The notes below the pieces were generated by a model, which was not told where the DNA came from, did no database searches, and worked only from the letters and a program-made list of their open reading frames with translations. A stretch of DNA of 49,466 bases. Source: a virus. The stretch is taken from positions 1-49,466 of the IMG/VR virus record IMGVR_UViG_3300046453_000177; one strand, given 5' to 3'. Below, piece by piece: positions 14,952 to 22,588 of the stretch; the first letter of the stretch is position 1, and each line of letters starts with the position of its first letter. The position numbers were made by a program, and so were the translations under genes.

Positions 14952-17818
14952 TATCTGGTCCTGAACCGCTGCGCCCTGCGGACGGAACCGGGGGCATCCT
15001 TCATGGCCTGCTGGTAAGATGCGGCACCCGCACGCGCGGCGCTCTGATTGGAGATGCGCTCCATGTCGGCGTAAAGTTCGCGGGTGATGACCGCGCCTGC
15101 GAGGTTGAATTGGGGGGCGTTTATTACGGTTGGAGCGCTGTTGCCGCCGCGCAGGGCATGGTTCGGCACAATGACGCCCGCCTGCTGCGGCACGAACACC
15201 TCGCGTCCGTTCTCACCGACCTCATATGGAGTGCCTGCACGAACCGGCCCGCCGATTGCCCGGCCGCCACCGAAGAAGCTACCGACCGCAGTCCCGATTG
15301 ATTTGAACAACCCTCCCATGCCGCCGCCACTGCCCGACGCCTGCGACAACGCCTCAGTGATCGGCTTTATAAGCACGTCCTCTATCAGCATGTTGAGCAG
15401 GCCGCTGATCAGCGGGTCCTTGATCCCAAGCTGCTTCTCGATCCCGCTGCGGATGCTATCGCGCACCGATTCCAGCTCATCAACGACGTAGCCTTCGACC
15501 ATATCGCGTGTTTCGCCGGGATCACGGTCAAGGCGGCCACGGTATGCCTCAAGAGGTGACTGGTTCGACCGCCCTGCAACTGCGCGCCGCCCGTCATTGA
15601 TCTCGCCCAAGGTATCAAGGCCGATCTGGGCGCGCTTTCCTGCGGCTGAATTGGCGCCTTCCAGATCGATGATCGCCTGCAATTGCGCGCGCTGATATCG
15701 TTCTTCCAGATCTATGGAGGCGATCGCCAAGCGCTTTCGCTCAGCACTGCTGTCGGCCAGGTCATATTGGTTGCGGAGAATTTCTTGGTCGGCGCGGAAT
15801 CGCTCGTCAGCTGCGTCCTGCGCCTCTTGAGCAAGTTCTGCGTCCAGATCGCGTCCAATGCGCTGGCTGTAACGGCCTGGCGCAACGACAATATCATCCT
15901 CAGCGCCTTTGGCTCCATAAAGCCGGTCGATCGCTGCCAGCGCAGCCTTGCGCTGGGTGTCCGTCAAATCCTTGTCGGCCTTGATTTCGGCTACGCGCTG
16001 GGCGCGTTCCCCCGCAAGGATCTGTCGCTGTAGATCGGCGCGCGCTTCCGCCGTAATTGCGAGATCAAGGCGGGCCTGCAATTCCTCGACGCGCAGTCGT
16101 GACAGTTCGCGCTCCGCTGCTGTTGCGTCGGGGCCGTCCGGCTTGGATTTGCTGCCAGTCTTCTTTTTAGGGTCGTCGGCGGTGGGTGCAACGATGCGAG
16201 GTGCGGAAAGCCCATCAATGGTGGCGTTGATGCGCTTTATCTCATCCTCAGCCTTCTTCAGATTTTGCTCAGCGGCCCGGAGATTGGTCTGGGCTTGCCG
16301 ATTGGCTGTGTCGGTTCGCTGGCCGACTATATTGCCCCCAAGAATCATGCCTGATCCGGTAGAGACAGATTGCGCTCCCGATGATGCCGCAACGGCCCTA
16401 GCGTCTTGCGCTGCCTGCGAAGCCTTGGCTCGCGCGGCCGCTACTGCGGCTTTAGCGTTCGCGATGTATTGTTGGGTCTCCTGCTGAAGTGCCTTGGCAT
16501 TTGCCAAAGCCTCCACTCGCGCCTTGCCTGTAGCAGTAGCAACCGCCAAGGCTGCCGCCGCAGACTTGTCCTGAATCTTGGCCAAAACTTGCTGAGCTTT
16601 GGCGTACTGGCCAGACGCGTTAGCAGCGTCATCTGTTTTAAGTGCCAGATAAGCAATGCCCGCTGCCAACGCTAGGACTGCAACGCCCACAGGCCCACCA
16701 ACGGCGCCAAGCAAAATCCCACCGGCACGCGCTGCAACGCCTTGCGCTACAGCAAGGCCAGACACAGAGGCCGTCGCTAAGCGAGCGGCGGAAGCCTCGC
16801 CAAGCAAGGCTGCATTGGCTTGGTAGGTAGCGCTACTCAAGGCTTCGGCAGTAAGGGCCGCGCGAACATTTGCGGCCGCGAGAGCCGTCGAAGCCACAAC
16901 GGACGATCCGGCTGCGGCCACAAATCTAACGCCCATGACAGACGCAATCACCGCCAACGCACTGGACACGGTGTCGAGGTTGCTGCCCAAGCCCTGTAGA
17001 CCGGACGCTAGCGCGCCAGCAGCCCCACTACTAGAAGCAGCCGATCCCACGAACTCTATAAGGCGGTTGTTCAGGGATGTGTACGCGCCTTCTAGCGTGA
17101 GGGTTGCGGTCGCGGCTTTCTGCCCAACCACATCTGCTCCGGTTAGGATCGCTTGGAAAAATTCTTGCGACGATACCTTGCCATCATAGACGGCCTTGCG
17201 CAGTTTTTGGACGGACCCACCGTATTTCTCGGATGCCGCCGCAGCTTCCAGCAAGGGGCGAAGGCCGCCTTCATTGATCTGCGCCCATTCCTCTGCTTGC
17301 AGCTTGCCATTGCCGAAAGCCTGAACGAGGCCGAGGACGGCGCCGGATGCTTCCTGCGAACTTTTGCCGGTGACGATGAGGGACTGAGCCACAGCCTCAT
17401 TGATGCGCAAAACCTGCTGTTGAGTTGCGCCGAGTTCGCCGCTGACTTGTGAGAGGTTGCCGTACAGATCGGCCAGTGTGTTGACGCTGACGCCATATTT
17501 TCCGCCGAGATCAAGCAACTTGGCCTGAACGTCGGCCAGTGCCTCACCTTCAAGCCCGGCGACGCGCAGGCTATTTTGAAGGCGGGTATAGCTGTCTGAT
17601 AGACTGATAACCTGTTGTGCGCCGAACAATCCTGCGAGGGTTCGGAAAGCGGACCCGATCTTGCCCGATGAAAGGGCGATCTGACGTTCAAGTGCGACCA
17701 TCTGCCGCTGCTGCGCCTGCGTTACGCGCTCAAATATCGCAGCGGAACGGCGGAGGTCGGCCTCGTATTTGCCGACCTGAGCCTTGAACTCGACAATTAC
17801 TTCATCTGCTGTGGCCAT
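14951..17818 (-). CDS. Tail tape measure protein
   Basis: A 955-residue protein, the second-longest in the window. Residues about 60-260 contain the tape-measure domain (SLSDSYTRLQNSLRVAG, then NTLADLYGNLSQVSGELG and WAQINEGGLRPLLEAAAAS). There are hydrophobic and Ala-rich coiled stretches through the middle and a C-terminal GRAIGGPVRAGTPYEVGENG signature. It sets tail length, and at about 1.5 angstrom per residue predicts a tail near 140 nm. MATADEV at 17818 is chosen as start; an upstream reading to 17872 adds unrelated residues. The gene upstream runs on the plus strand, so this one needs its own promoter; a CGTCCGTAG element lies 33 bp upstream. Confidence 0.9.
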   Translation of the reverse strand: MATADEVIVEFKAQVGKYEADLRRSAAIFERVTQAQQRQMVALERQIALSSGKIGSAFRTLAGLFGAQQVISLSDSYTRLQNSLRVAGLEGEALADVQAKLLDLGGKYGVSVNTLADLYGNLSQVSGELGATQQQVLRINEAVAQSLIVTGKSSQEASGAVLGLVQAFGNGKLQAEEWAQINEGGLRPLLEAAAASEKYGGSVQKLRKAVYDGKVSSQEFFQAILTGADVVGQKAATATLTLEGAYTSLNNRLIEFVGSAASSSGAAGALASGLQGLGSNLDTVSSALAVIASVMGVRFVAAAGSSVVASTALAAANVRAALTAEALSSATYQANAALLGEASAARLATASVSGLAVAQGVAARAGGILLGAVGGPVGVAVLALAAGIAYLALKTDDAANASGQYAKAQQVLAKIQDKSAAAALAVATATGKARVEALANAKALQQETQQYIANAKAAVAAARAKASQAAQDARAVAASSGAQSVSTGSGMILGGNIVGQRTDTANRQAQTNLRAAEQNLKKAEDEIKRINATIDGLSAPRIVAPTADDPKKKTGSKSKPDGPDATAAERELSRLRVEELQARLDLAITAEARADLQRQILAGERAQRVAEIKADKDLTDTQRKAALAAIDRLYGAKGAEDDIVVAPGRYSQRIGRDLDAELAQEAQDAADERFRADQEILRNQYDLADSSAERKRLAIASIDLEERYQRAQLQAIIDLEGANSAAGKRAQIGLDTLGEINDGRRAVAGRSNQSPLEAYRGRLDRDPGETRDMVEGYVVDELESVRDSIRSGIEKQLGIKDPLISGLLNMLIEDVLIKPITEALSQASGSGGGMGGLFKSIGTAVGSFFGGGRAIGGPVRAGTPYEVGENGREVFVPQQAGVIVPNHALRGGNSAPTVINAPQFNLAGAVITRELYADMERISNQSAARAGAASYQQAMKDAPGSVRRAQRFRTR

Positions 17819-17850
17819 GATATTGAATGGCCACGCCGGTTCTCCATATG

Positions 17851-17859
17851 CTACGGACG
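17851..17859 (-). promoter_or_regulatory. Gene-boundary motif CGTCCGTAG, copy 2
   Basis: Lies in the divergent gap between the tape measure gene and the plus-strand gene at 17884, 33 bp upstream of the tape-measure start. This is the clearest site where a promoter role is needed. Confidence 0.6.
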
Positions 17860-17883
17860 GTGACGCAACCAAGGGGGGTTAAA

Positions 17884-18171
17884 ATGGCGTTTTCTCGTAC
17901 TTTGACAGGCAACGGTGTGCTGGTGGTTAGCGGCGCAGAACGCGGGCCGGTTTCCTACGAGATCGACGTGAGGAATGGCGCCCACGGATCAAAAATTGCG
18001 GATGGGAGAATAGAGGCGGGCGCCGAAGTGCTACATGCTGCGTTTGAAAGCGGTGAAGCCAAGCTGATCCGCGATGAGGGCGGGCAGGATTACGACCTGA
18101 TAGTGACTGGTCACAACACCGGCCAAAGCTGGGCGACGGTGGCTATCAAAGTGTTTTTGCCTGGAATGTGA
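17884..18171 (+). CDS. Plus-strand cargo (moron) protein, 95 aa
   Basis: The product begins MAFSRTLTGNGVLVVSGAERG and is a small beta-rich protein (VSYEIDVRNGAHGSKIADGRIEAG) with no recognised family. It runs against the direction of the surrounding structural genes, has a strong purine-rich ribosome site (AAGGGGGG) 4-11 bp before the ATG and is followed by a perfect stem-loop. This is the classic anatomy of a moron expressed from its own promoter in the lysogen. Function unknown. Confidence 0.6.
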   Translation: MAFSRTLTGNGVLVVSGAERGPVSYEIDVRNGAHGSKIADGRIEAGAEVLHAAFESGEAKLIRDEGGQDYDLIVTGHNTGQSWATVAIKVFLPGM

Positions 18172-18173
18172 AT

Positions 18174-18195
18174 AGGGCGACCCGAAGGTCGCCCT
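18174..18195. terminator. Perfect 9-bp stem-loop between convergent genes
   Basis: AGGGCGACC and GGTCGCCCT flank a CGAA loop, right after the plus-strand moron stop and 5 bp from the convergent Rha stop. It can fold on either transcript. There is no long U-tract, so it may be a weak bidirectional terminator or an RNA 3'-end protector. Confidence 0.6.
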
Positions 18196-18200
18196 CACCG

Positions 18201-18908
18201 TTAGGCGGCGCGCGCCACCGGCTGAAATTCTTTCGCGAGGCGGGTCAGGCCCTTGGCAGTCACGCGGACCTGCGTGGTCGTCTTTTCCGATCCATCAGTG
18301 CGGGTGACGACAGTGGTCTTGTGCTCCAGCAATCCCTGCTGGAGTTTGGCCTGATAGGCGATTTTCACGCCATCGCCCTGGCGCGTATATATCCAGTGAT
18401 GCGCGTGGAGGAACTGGAACAGCGCCTTTGGCTGGACCTGTAGCGTCTTTGCGGCATCAGTGATGCAGAGCGAGCCGTCCGAAATGGCGATGCGCTCCAA
18501 CGCCTGCACTTGCGGGCGCATTTCCTCGATCTCGCCCTGCAACTCGATCTGCTTTTCAGCATAGACCAGCAGCAGGCCACGCATCGACGCCGGATCATTC
18601 AGCATCATCACCGGATCGAAAGCCGGACGCGCTTCAAGCTCCTGCCAACGATCAATGATTCGGGCGCGCATGTGGACGTCATAGCCGGAAACGAGAATGA
18701 GGCTTTCGCGCTTGGGTAAGCAAAATTCAGCCGTGTAGCCGCGCGCATCTTTGATCTCGTGGACATGGCCCAAATCTGGGCCATCCCCCAAGGCCCCTAT
18801 CATCACGCGAATGTCACGAATGACGTGCTTATGTTCCTTGCCGGTCAGTTCCGCGATGTCGCGGCTGCTCATGGTCTGCTCACTGGTAGATGAAACAAGC
18901 TCGTTCAT
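18201..18908 (-). CDS. Rha family / KilAC-domain antirepressor
   Basis: A 235-residue regulator. Residues 13-110 form the Rha domain (MSSRDIAELTGKEHKHVIRD, with ESLILVSGYDVHMRARIIDRW). A coiled link (QIELQGEIEEMRPQVQALERI) follows. Residues about 140-230 form the KilAC/ANT domain (ITDAAKTLQVQPKALFQFL, then VRVTAKGLTRLAKEF). Such proteins counter the repressor or tune lytic development by binding DNA or repressor. It is embedded in the tail module, far from the repressor, with a 214-bp leader carrying hairpins and one CGTCCGTAG element. Confidence 0.85.
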   Translation of the reverse strand: MNELVSSTSEQTMSSRDIAELTGKEHKHVIRDIRVMIGALGDGPDLGHVHEIKDARGYTAEFCLPKRESLILVSGYDVHMRARIIDRWQELEARPAFDPVMMLNDPASMRGLLLVYAEKQIELQGEIEEMRPQVQALERIAISDGSLCITDAAKTLQVQPKALFQFLHAHHWIYTRQGDGVKIAYQAKLQQGLLEHKTTVVTRTDGSEKTTTQVRVTAKGLTRLAKEFQPVARAA

Positions 18909-19022
18909 AACGAGATTCCTTTTTCAGCCGACGCCGTGATAAGGCCGCGCATGTCGGCAGTTGAGACTGGCGGCGACCGGGGCGGGAAGCGGTCTCAAAC
19001 ACAACCCGCCCTGGTCATCCGA

Positions 19023-19061
19023 CCACCCTTGCGAGGTGGCTCCCTCCGCGCGAAGGAGGGA
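19023..19061 (-). promoter_or_regulatory. Two tandem hairpins in the Rha-gene leader
   Basis: CCACC/GGTGG (19023-19039) and TCCCTCC/GGAGGGA (19041-19061, 7-bp loop) follow one another inside the untranslated region 18909-19122. They could act as an attenuator or terminator upstream of the antirepressor. Confidence 0.4.
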
Positions 19062-19096
19062 CTACGAACTGGATATTCGCGTTCCTGGATATGCGA

Positions 19097-19105
19097 CTAC
19101 GGACG
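19097..19105 (-). promoter_or_regulatory. Gene-boundary motif CGTCCGTAG, copy 3
   Basis: Eighteen bp after the stop of the 138-aa gene, and 190 bp upstream of the Rha start. This is the longest motif-to-start distance of the eight. Confidence 0.6.
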
Positions 19106-19122
19106 GCAGGGGTTTACCGTCG

Positions 19123-19539
19123 TCAGGCAGCTAGTCGGATTGCGTCGGCCTCGACCAGTTCAAAGACATTTTCCGTGCCTTTGAACCGGTGCAACTCCTC
19201 CTCATTGATCAGGTCGATTTTGAAACGGAGCGCAGCAAAGTCCGGCGCGGCGATAGATACGAGAAGCTGAGCGGCTTCCAGCGCCGGGTCGCGATATGTG
19301 TTCCAGTATTTCTCGTTTTCGGCTTCATACCGGAGGCTTTCTTTGGAGAAAGCGTCATGACCGGCAGTCCCGGCCTTCACGCCCTCCCGCTTACCGAATT
19401 CCCGCTCCAGAATAATGTTGTTGAGCGTGTTCTCGTATTCAATCCGATCGCCAGGGCCGAATTTTTCAGCGGCTTCGCGGATCATGGACGCGGCAGTCCA
19501 AGCGGCAACGGCGCGATCCCATGCGGTGCGGTCGGTCAT
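19123..19539 (-). CDS. Hypothetical helical protein (138 aa)
   Basis: A helical, acidic protein: TAWDRAVAAWTAASMIREAA at the start, and PALEAAQLLVSIAAPDFAAL then FKIDLINEEEL later. The late block (APD-x2-AL-x2-KIDLI) is shared by small hypotheticals I associate with sphingomonad genomes and phages; no function is known. The start is joined by TAATG to the 37-residue gene upstream. Confidence 0.6.
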   Translation of the reverse strand: MTDRTAWDRAVAAWTAASMIREAAEKFGPGDRIEYENTLNNIILEREFGKREGVKAGTAGHDAFSKESLRYEAENEKYWNTYRDPALEAAQLLVSIAAPDFAALRFKIDLINEEELHRFKGTENVFELVEADAIRLAA

Positions 19540-19652
19540 TATGCAGCCCTCCGTGCGTCAGCGACGGGAGGCGTCGGCAGATCGTTATCGTTGGCAATGA
19601 TAATGCGGCGCTTCACATGGGGCGCGGCGAAGGGTATGACATTCGAAGCCAT
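19539..19652 (-). CDS. Very short gene, 37 aa
   Basis: Encodes MASNVIPFAAPHVKRR then IIIANDNDLP and a Pro/Ala tail. GGAG lies 8 bp before the ATG, and the stop forms a TAATG overlap with the next gene, so it is probably translated and coupled. Small VxPF...RRI proteins of this type occur in alphaproteobacteria. Function unknown. Confidence 0.55.
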   Translation of the reverse strand: MASNVIPFAAPHVKRRIIIANDNDLPTPPVADARRAA

Positions 19653-19720
19653 GATCGTCTCCATAGGACGGTTAGCGGTTAGGGCGGTTTGGGAAGGTGA
19701 GATTTCCCTTGCCGCCCGGC

Positions 19721-19764
19721 CTTTATGTGCTCATAAAGGTGTCATGTCAATACTAAATGAGCAC
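19721..19764. promoter_or_regulatory. Operator-like inverted repeats over a ribbon-helix-helix gene start
   Basis: CTTTATG and CATAAAG (19721-19738, 4-bp gap) form a perfect palindrome 5 bp before the ATG. Overlapping it, GTGCTCAT (19727-19734) is repeated inverted as ATGAGCAC (19757-19764) inside the gene. This suggests cooperative autoregulation. Confidence 0.55.
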
Positions 19765-19923
19765 AAAAAGAAAATGGGCCGTCCACCTGTCGATAGCGAG
19801 CTTGTGCGCGCCCGCATTCAACAGCCCTTGCTTGGCCAGCTTGACGCTTACGCCGATAGCGCAGGCATTCCGCGTTCCGAAGCAATCCGACGCCTAGTTG
19901 AAAAGGGGTTAGAATCGGAATAG
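19744..19923 (+). CDS. Ribbon-helix-helix DNA-binding protein (59 aa)
   Basis: After a basic arm (NEHKKKMGRPPVDSELV) the protein has a short strand RIQQPLLGQLDAYA and two helices, SAGIPRSEAIRRLVEKGLE, the CopG/Arc-type fold. It starts directly behind a palindrome, so it probably represses itself. It is transcribed against the surrounding structural genes with the lipoprotein gene 29 bp downstream, suggesting a two-gene cargo operon. An antitoxin role is possible, but no toxin partner is recognised. Confidence 0.7.
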   Translation: MSILNEHKKKMGRPPVDSELVRARIQQPLLGQLDAYADSAGIPRSEAIRRLVEKGLESE

Positions 19924-19952
19924 CTTTTCCCCTCCAACTTGGGGGTGCTGGT

Positions 19953-20285
19953 ATGCGTTGGTTTGGATTAACTTTGGCGTTCGCTATCGTGGGATGTAAT
20001 TCCACTGAGCCTTGCAAAGACAACACATTGGCCTTCGTGATGTCCCAAGATTTCATCAAACGCCAACTTAAGTCGCCTTCCACGGCTAAATTTCCTTACA
20101 CGACTGACCGCGATGTTTCCGTCACTCAATATGTGCATGAAGGAAAATGCGCGTTCACAGTCCGAACTTACGTGGATGCCCAGAACAGTTTTGGAGCAAT
20201 CGTTCGTCAGAATTTCCGAGTTGATGTTTCGCCTGATGATGCAACTGGAAATTCTTGGAGCTTGATAAATATCATTCCTTACTAA
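19953..20285 (+). CDS. Small lipoprotein, prophage cargo (110 aa)
   Basis: MRWFGLTLAFAIVGC is a signal peptide with a lipobox (Cys15). The mature part holds the motif FIKRQLKSPSTAKFP and RTYVDAQNSFGAIVRQNF, a pattern I know from small phage and enterobacterial secreted proteins of unknown function. The DNA here is clearly AT-richer than its surroundings and runs on the opposite strand, so it looks recently acquired. Surface lipoproteins carried by prophages often block superinfection; that role is inferred, not shown. Its stop overlaps the tail-chaperone frame by 4 bp. Confidence 0.65.
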   Translation: MRWFGLTLAFAIVGCNSTEPCKDNTLAFVMSQDFIKRQLKSPSTAKFPYTTDRDVSVTQYVHEGKCAFTVRTYVDAQNSFGAIVRQNFRVDVSPDDATGNSWSLINIIPY

Positions 20286-20895
20286 CCAAGCACCGCAATA
20301 CCACGCGCCTCTAGCCTCTTGCGCCGTTCCTCCGTCTCTTCGACAGATGGCGGCTCAGGCTGCTCCTCACCGGTCTTATGGGCCTGCTCCCAATTATGGA
20401 GGATGGCCTGGTATTCATAGAGAGTGAGTTGCTTGGCTTCCGATGGCGGGATGCCGCCCATCATCGCGCAGTTGGCAAGGATTTGGCCGATATCTATTCG
20501 GTCAGGTTCACTTCCTCGCCGTCCTTTTTTTTTGAGCCTTCCGACTGCGCTGACTCATATCCATGCATGAACGATCGGAAGATCGTCGCGGCCAAGCTCC
20601 AGCTTTCAGTAAAGGGCCGGGCATCGGGGCCGGTGACATACCGATCAATCAAAGGGGTGACCACCTGGGGCTTGCAATCGATCACTTGACCATCAACCAA
20701 ACCGCCTGAGCCGCATAGCAGCCCTTGCCGGATGATCTCGGCTACGTCGGCCAAGTGCGCCTGCCCCAGCTCGACGCGCTCATAAATCGCCTGGATGCCT
20801 GCGCCGGATTTGCGCTCAATCTCAGCACAGGCGGCCCACGGCAGCTTAAAATTATAACTGCCGTCCGCCCAATCCAGAGTGACATGGTTCTGCAT
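20282..20895 (-). CDS. Tail assembly chaperone frameshift fusion (G-GT type)
   Basis: Reading the chaperone to codon 124 and slipping back one base on the A9 run gives a 204-residue product without a stop. The extension reads GRRGSEPDRIDIGQILANCA, then MMGGIPPSEAKQLTLYEYQ and a charged tail. The block before the first Met (IDIGQILANCA) continues smoothly into the helical block, which argues that the real product is the fusion and not a protein starting at Met (20464). Long-tailed phages generally make such a fusion to chaperone the tape measure. There is a 29-bp gap between the normal stop and the first Met in the shifted frame. Confidence 0.75.
20494..20895 (-). CDS. Tail assembly chaperone (GTA gp10-like)
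   Basis: A 133-residue protein resembling Phage_TAC_11. It has VTLDWADGSYNFKLPWAACA with EIERKSGAGIQAIYERVELG, then ADVAEIIRQGLLCGSGG. It lies between the tail tube and the tape measure, the fixed place of this gene. The start forms a TAATG overlap with the tail-tube stop. The last codons are Ser-Lys-Lys-Lys-Asp, and the lysine codons make the slippery run. Confidence 0.8.
   Translation of the reverse strand: MQNHVTLDWADGSYNFKLPWAACAEIERKSGAGIQAIYERVELGQAHLADVAEIIRQGLLCGSGGLVDGQVIDCKPQVVTPLIDRYVTGPDARPFTESWSLAATIFRSFMHGYESAQSEGSKKKDGEEVNLTE
20524..20530 (-). other. -1 ribosomal slippery site A-AAA-AAG
   Basis: The coding strand holds nine A then G (plus-strand T run 20525-20533). In the chaperone frame this includes A-AAA-AAG, a strong -1 heptamer, with AAG as codon 124. 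No downstream pseudoknot was assessed. Confidence 0.75.
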
Positions 20896-21350
20896 TATGC
20901 AGCATCAGCCCAGGTCAGGAGGCCTGCGCCGGTGATCGTGATGCTCGCCTGCGTCCATTCGCCATCGTTGCCGGTGACTTCGAACGACGAGATAAAGCCC
21001 GGCCCCTGCCAATAGCCGTCATCAACAGCAACGGCGGGCGAGGGCGGTTCATCCAAAGCGAAACGCCAGTTCTGTTCGGAGCCGAGCAATTCGCGGATGG
21101 CGGCCATCTGCGCCCGATTATAGAGGCCCGAACCAGTGATCGACCAGTCCTGCGCACCAACCGAACGCACGGTTTCACCAGCGTCCTCCGGGTCGGCGCA
21201 GTCGTAATCGACGCTTTCGAACGCGCTGGCATAGGTGATCGTGATGCCGCGGGTGTTGATGCCGCAAAGCTGGGTGAAAACTTCGGGGCCGTTTCCATCG
21301 CCGAACATGATGTCGGCGTAATTGCCTTTAACCTTTGCAGCCTTAGCCAT
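20895..21350 (-). CDS. Major tail tube protein
   Basis: A 151-residue protein of the GTA/TP901 tail-tube type. It reads FGDGNGPEVFTQLCGINTRG, then DYDCADPEDAGETVRSVGAQ, and DWSITGSGLY with the final EVTGNDGEWTQASITITGAG strand pair. It forms the stacked hexamer tube around the tape measure. MAKAAKVKG at 21350 is chosen as start, with GAGG a few bases upstream; another frame-compatible start lies at 21365. The CGTCCGTAG element is 54 bp upstream. Confidence 0.8.
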   Translation of the reverse strand: MAKAAKVKGNYADIMFGDGNGPEVFTQLCGINTRGITITYASAFESVDYDCADPEDAGETVRSVGAQDWSITGSGLYNRAQMAAIRELLGSEQNWRFALDEPPSPAVAVDDGYWQGPGFISSFEVTGNDGEWTQASITITGAGLLTWADAA

Positions 21351-21404
21351 AGCCTCGATCCTCAATGAGATTTGGCTGACTTTGGTGGTGCGGGAGAAAG
21401 GCCG

Positions 21405-21413
21405 CTACGGACG
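21405..21413 (-). promoter_or_regulatory. Gene-boundary motif CGTCCGTAG, copy 4
   Basis: Begins 1 bp after the TAG stop of the tail-terminator gene; the tail-tube start follows 54 bp on. Tail-tube protein is needed in large amounts. Confidence 0.6.
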
Positions 21414-21414
21414 C

Positions 21415-21819
21415 CTAAAGCTGCTCGATCGCGGTGTAGGTGAATTGCACGAAGCCGTGCCAGCTATCCGCCTCATCACCCTGGATCATCTGGGTCCGAT
21501 CAACGTAGCAGTCGGGCATGGCATCCAAAGCGTCAGCGATCGCGGCGATTGCGCTTTCGGCGTAGGCCTTGGGGTCTGGGATGTCGGACGCCTTGTTCAC
21601 AAAGACATGGTATGAACTGGACACCTCACCCCCGCTCCAGCAAGAGGCGCGCACAGGTTCGGCCATTTCCACGCCGTACCGCCCGAACGGCTTGATCGGG
21701 CTTGTCGGCGTCTGTGAAGGGTACAGCCGCGCAGCTGGTATCTTCGACGTGACAGCTTGCGATGTCTTAATGGCGACCAAAACCGCCGATCGCGCTTCAA
21801 CCGTGGGGCTGATCGTCAT
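21415..21819 (-). CDS. Tail terminator (DUF3168 family)
   Basis: A 134-residue protein: ARSAVLVAIKTSQAVTSKIP, then FGRYGVEMAEPVRASCWSG, the GEVSSSYHVFVNKASDIPDP loop and final WHGFVQFTYTAIEQL. This follows the HK97 gp10 / DUF3168 plan, capping the tail tube and joining it to the connector. It overlaps its upstream neighbour by ATGA. Confidence 0.75.
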   Translation of the reverse strand: MTISPTVEARSAVLVAIKTSQAVTSKIPAARLYPSQTPTSPIKPFGRYGVEMAEPVRASCWSGGEVSSSYHVFVNKASDIPDPKAYAESAIAAIADALDAMPDCYVDRTQMIQGDEADSWHGFVQFTYTAIEQL

Positions 21820-22133
21820 TGTCCGGTGCCAGGAACGACGGAAATACCATCGCTTCCCCCAACATCATCATGATCTGCCAATTCGATTCGGGATGCGTTG
21901 ATTCGACGCGCGTCAGTATCGCGTCCATCCATTGGCCCAGAATGTTGACGTCGAGACGCTTCCCCATCGCTGGGAACCTTAGCTGATCGCTCCACCTCTG
22001 TCGCCTTGCCTTTGGCTATAGCGGCATCGCTGACTTCACGCTTCACCGTGCCGGACCATCCAGCCTTGTAGGCGGTGATCGCGCGGGACGGCCAGCGGTG
22101 ATCATAGTCGGCGGAGAAAATGATTTTTGGCAT
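21816..22133 (-). CDS. Hypothetical head-tail region protein (105 aa)
   Basis: The N-terminal 50 residues read IIFSADYDHRWPSRAITAYK then AGWSGTVKREVSDAAIAKGKA, a small domain I associate with alphaproteobacterial phages (a tyrosine/lysine-rich beta-hairpin followed by a helix ending GKA). The C-terminal half is low-complexity, charged and Ser/Asp-rich, and looks disordered. The role is unknown; position suggests a head-tail joining factor. A CGTCCGTAG element precedes it. Confidence 0.55.
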   Translation of the reverse strand: MPKIIFSADYDHRWPSRAITAYKAGWSGTVKREVSDAAIAKGKATEVERSAKVPSDGEASRRQHSGPMDGRDTDARRINASRIELADHDDVGGSDGISVVPGTGQ

Positions 22134-22164
22134 ACCTCATTGGAGGTTTTGACGGCCGATTAAG

Positions 22165-22173
22165 CTACGGACG
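22165..22173 (-). promoter_or_regulatory. Gene-boundary motif CGTCCGTAG, copy 5
   Basis: One bp after the TAG stop of the HK97 gp10-like gene and 32 bp before the next start. Confidence 0.6.
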
Positions 22174-22174
22174 G

Positions 22175-22588
22175 CTATAGCTTGCCGCCCCTCACAACGA
22201 TCTGGACGCCACGCACAAGTATTTTGTCAGCGCGCTGCTTTATCTTCTTTGCGGCAGGCTGCATGAATGGACGGGCGGCAATCTTGTCGTCTCCGAACTC
22301 AAGGCGAGCGGCGTAGGGCGCGTCCGCGACGGATTCTGCGGTCAGTTGGCCGGTGCGCTCGACGTGGATTGAGCGATCAAGGAAATGGGTGTCTGCATTG
22401 GGAGCATCCCCTGGAGCAGATGCGACATGGTTTTTCCCACTCACGGCGCCGGTGGTTACGCTTATCGCTGCCTCGGTGGCGTGCATGTCAGCAAGCACAT
22501 AGATCAGCTTGGACGCCTCTTTCCGCATCCCCAGCGTCATGCTTCGCATCCGCTTAAGGTGTTCGGCGGCGCCCTTGATCTTCGCCAC
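22175..22588 (-). CDS. HK97 gp10-like tail completion protein
   Basis: 137 residues from a GTG start that overlaps the upstream TAG (TAGTG). The helical N-terminus (AKIKGAAEHLKRMRSMTLGM) with EASKLIYVLADMHATEA, then GDAPNADTHFLDRSIHVERTG and YAARLEFGDDKIAARPFMQP, is the standard HK97 gp10 pattern (VGPxxxYAxxxEFGT-type ending). It works in head-tail joining or neck assembly. Confidence 0.7.
   Translation of the reverse strand: MAKIKGAAEHLKRMRSMTLGMRKEASKLIYVLADMHATEAAISVTTGAVSGKNHVASAPGDAPNADTHFLDRSIHVERTGQLTAESVADAPYAARLEFGDDKIAARPFMQPAAKKIKQRADKILVRGVQIVVRGGKL

Noticed and set aside
20282-20464. Independent 60-aa gene starting at the Met in the shifted frame
   Set aside because: The open frame continues upstream into the chaperone, and the domain seems to begin before this Met. 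The frameshift fusion explains it better.
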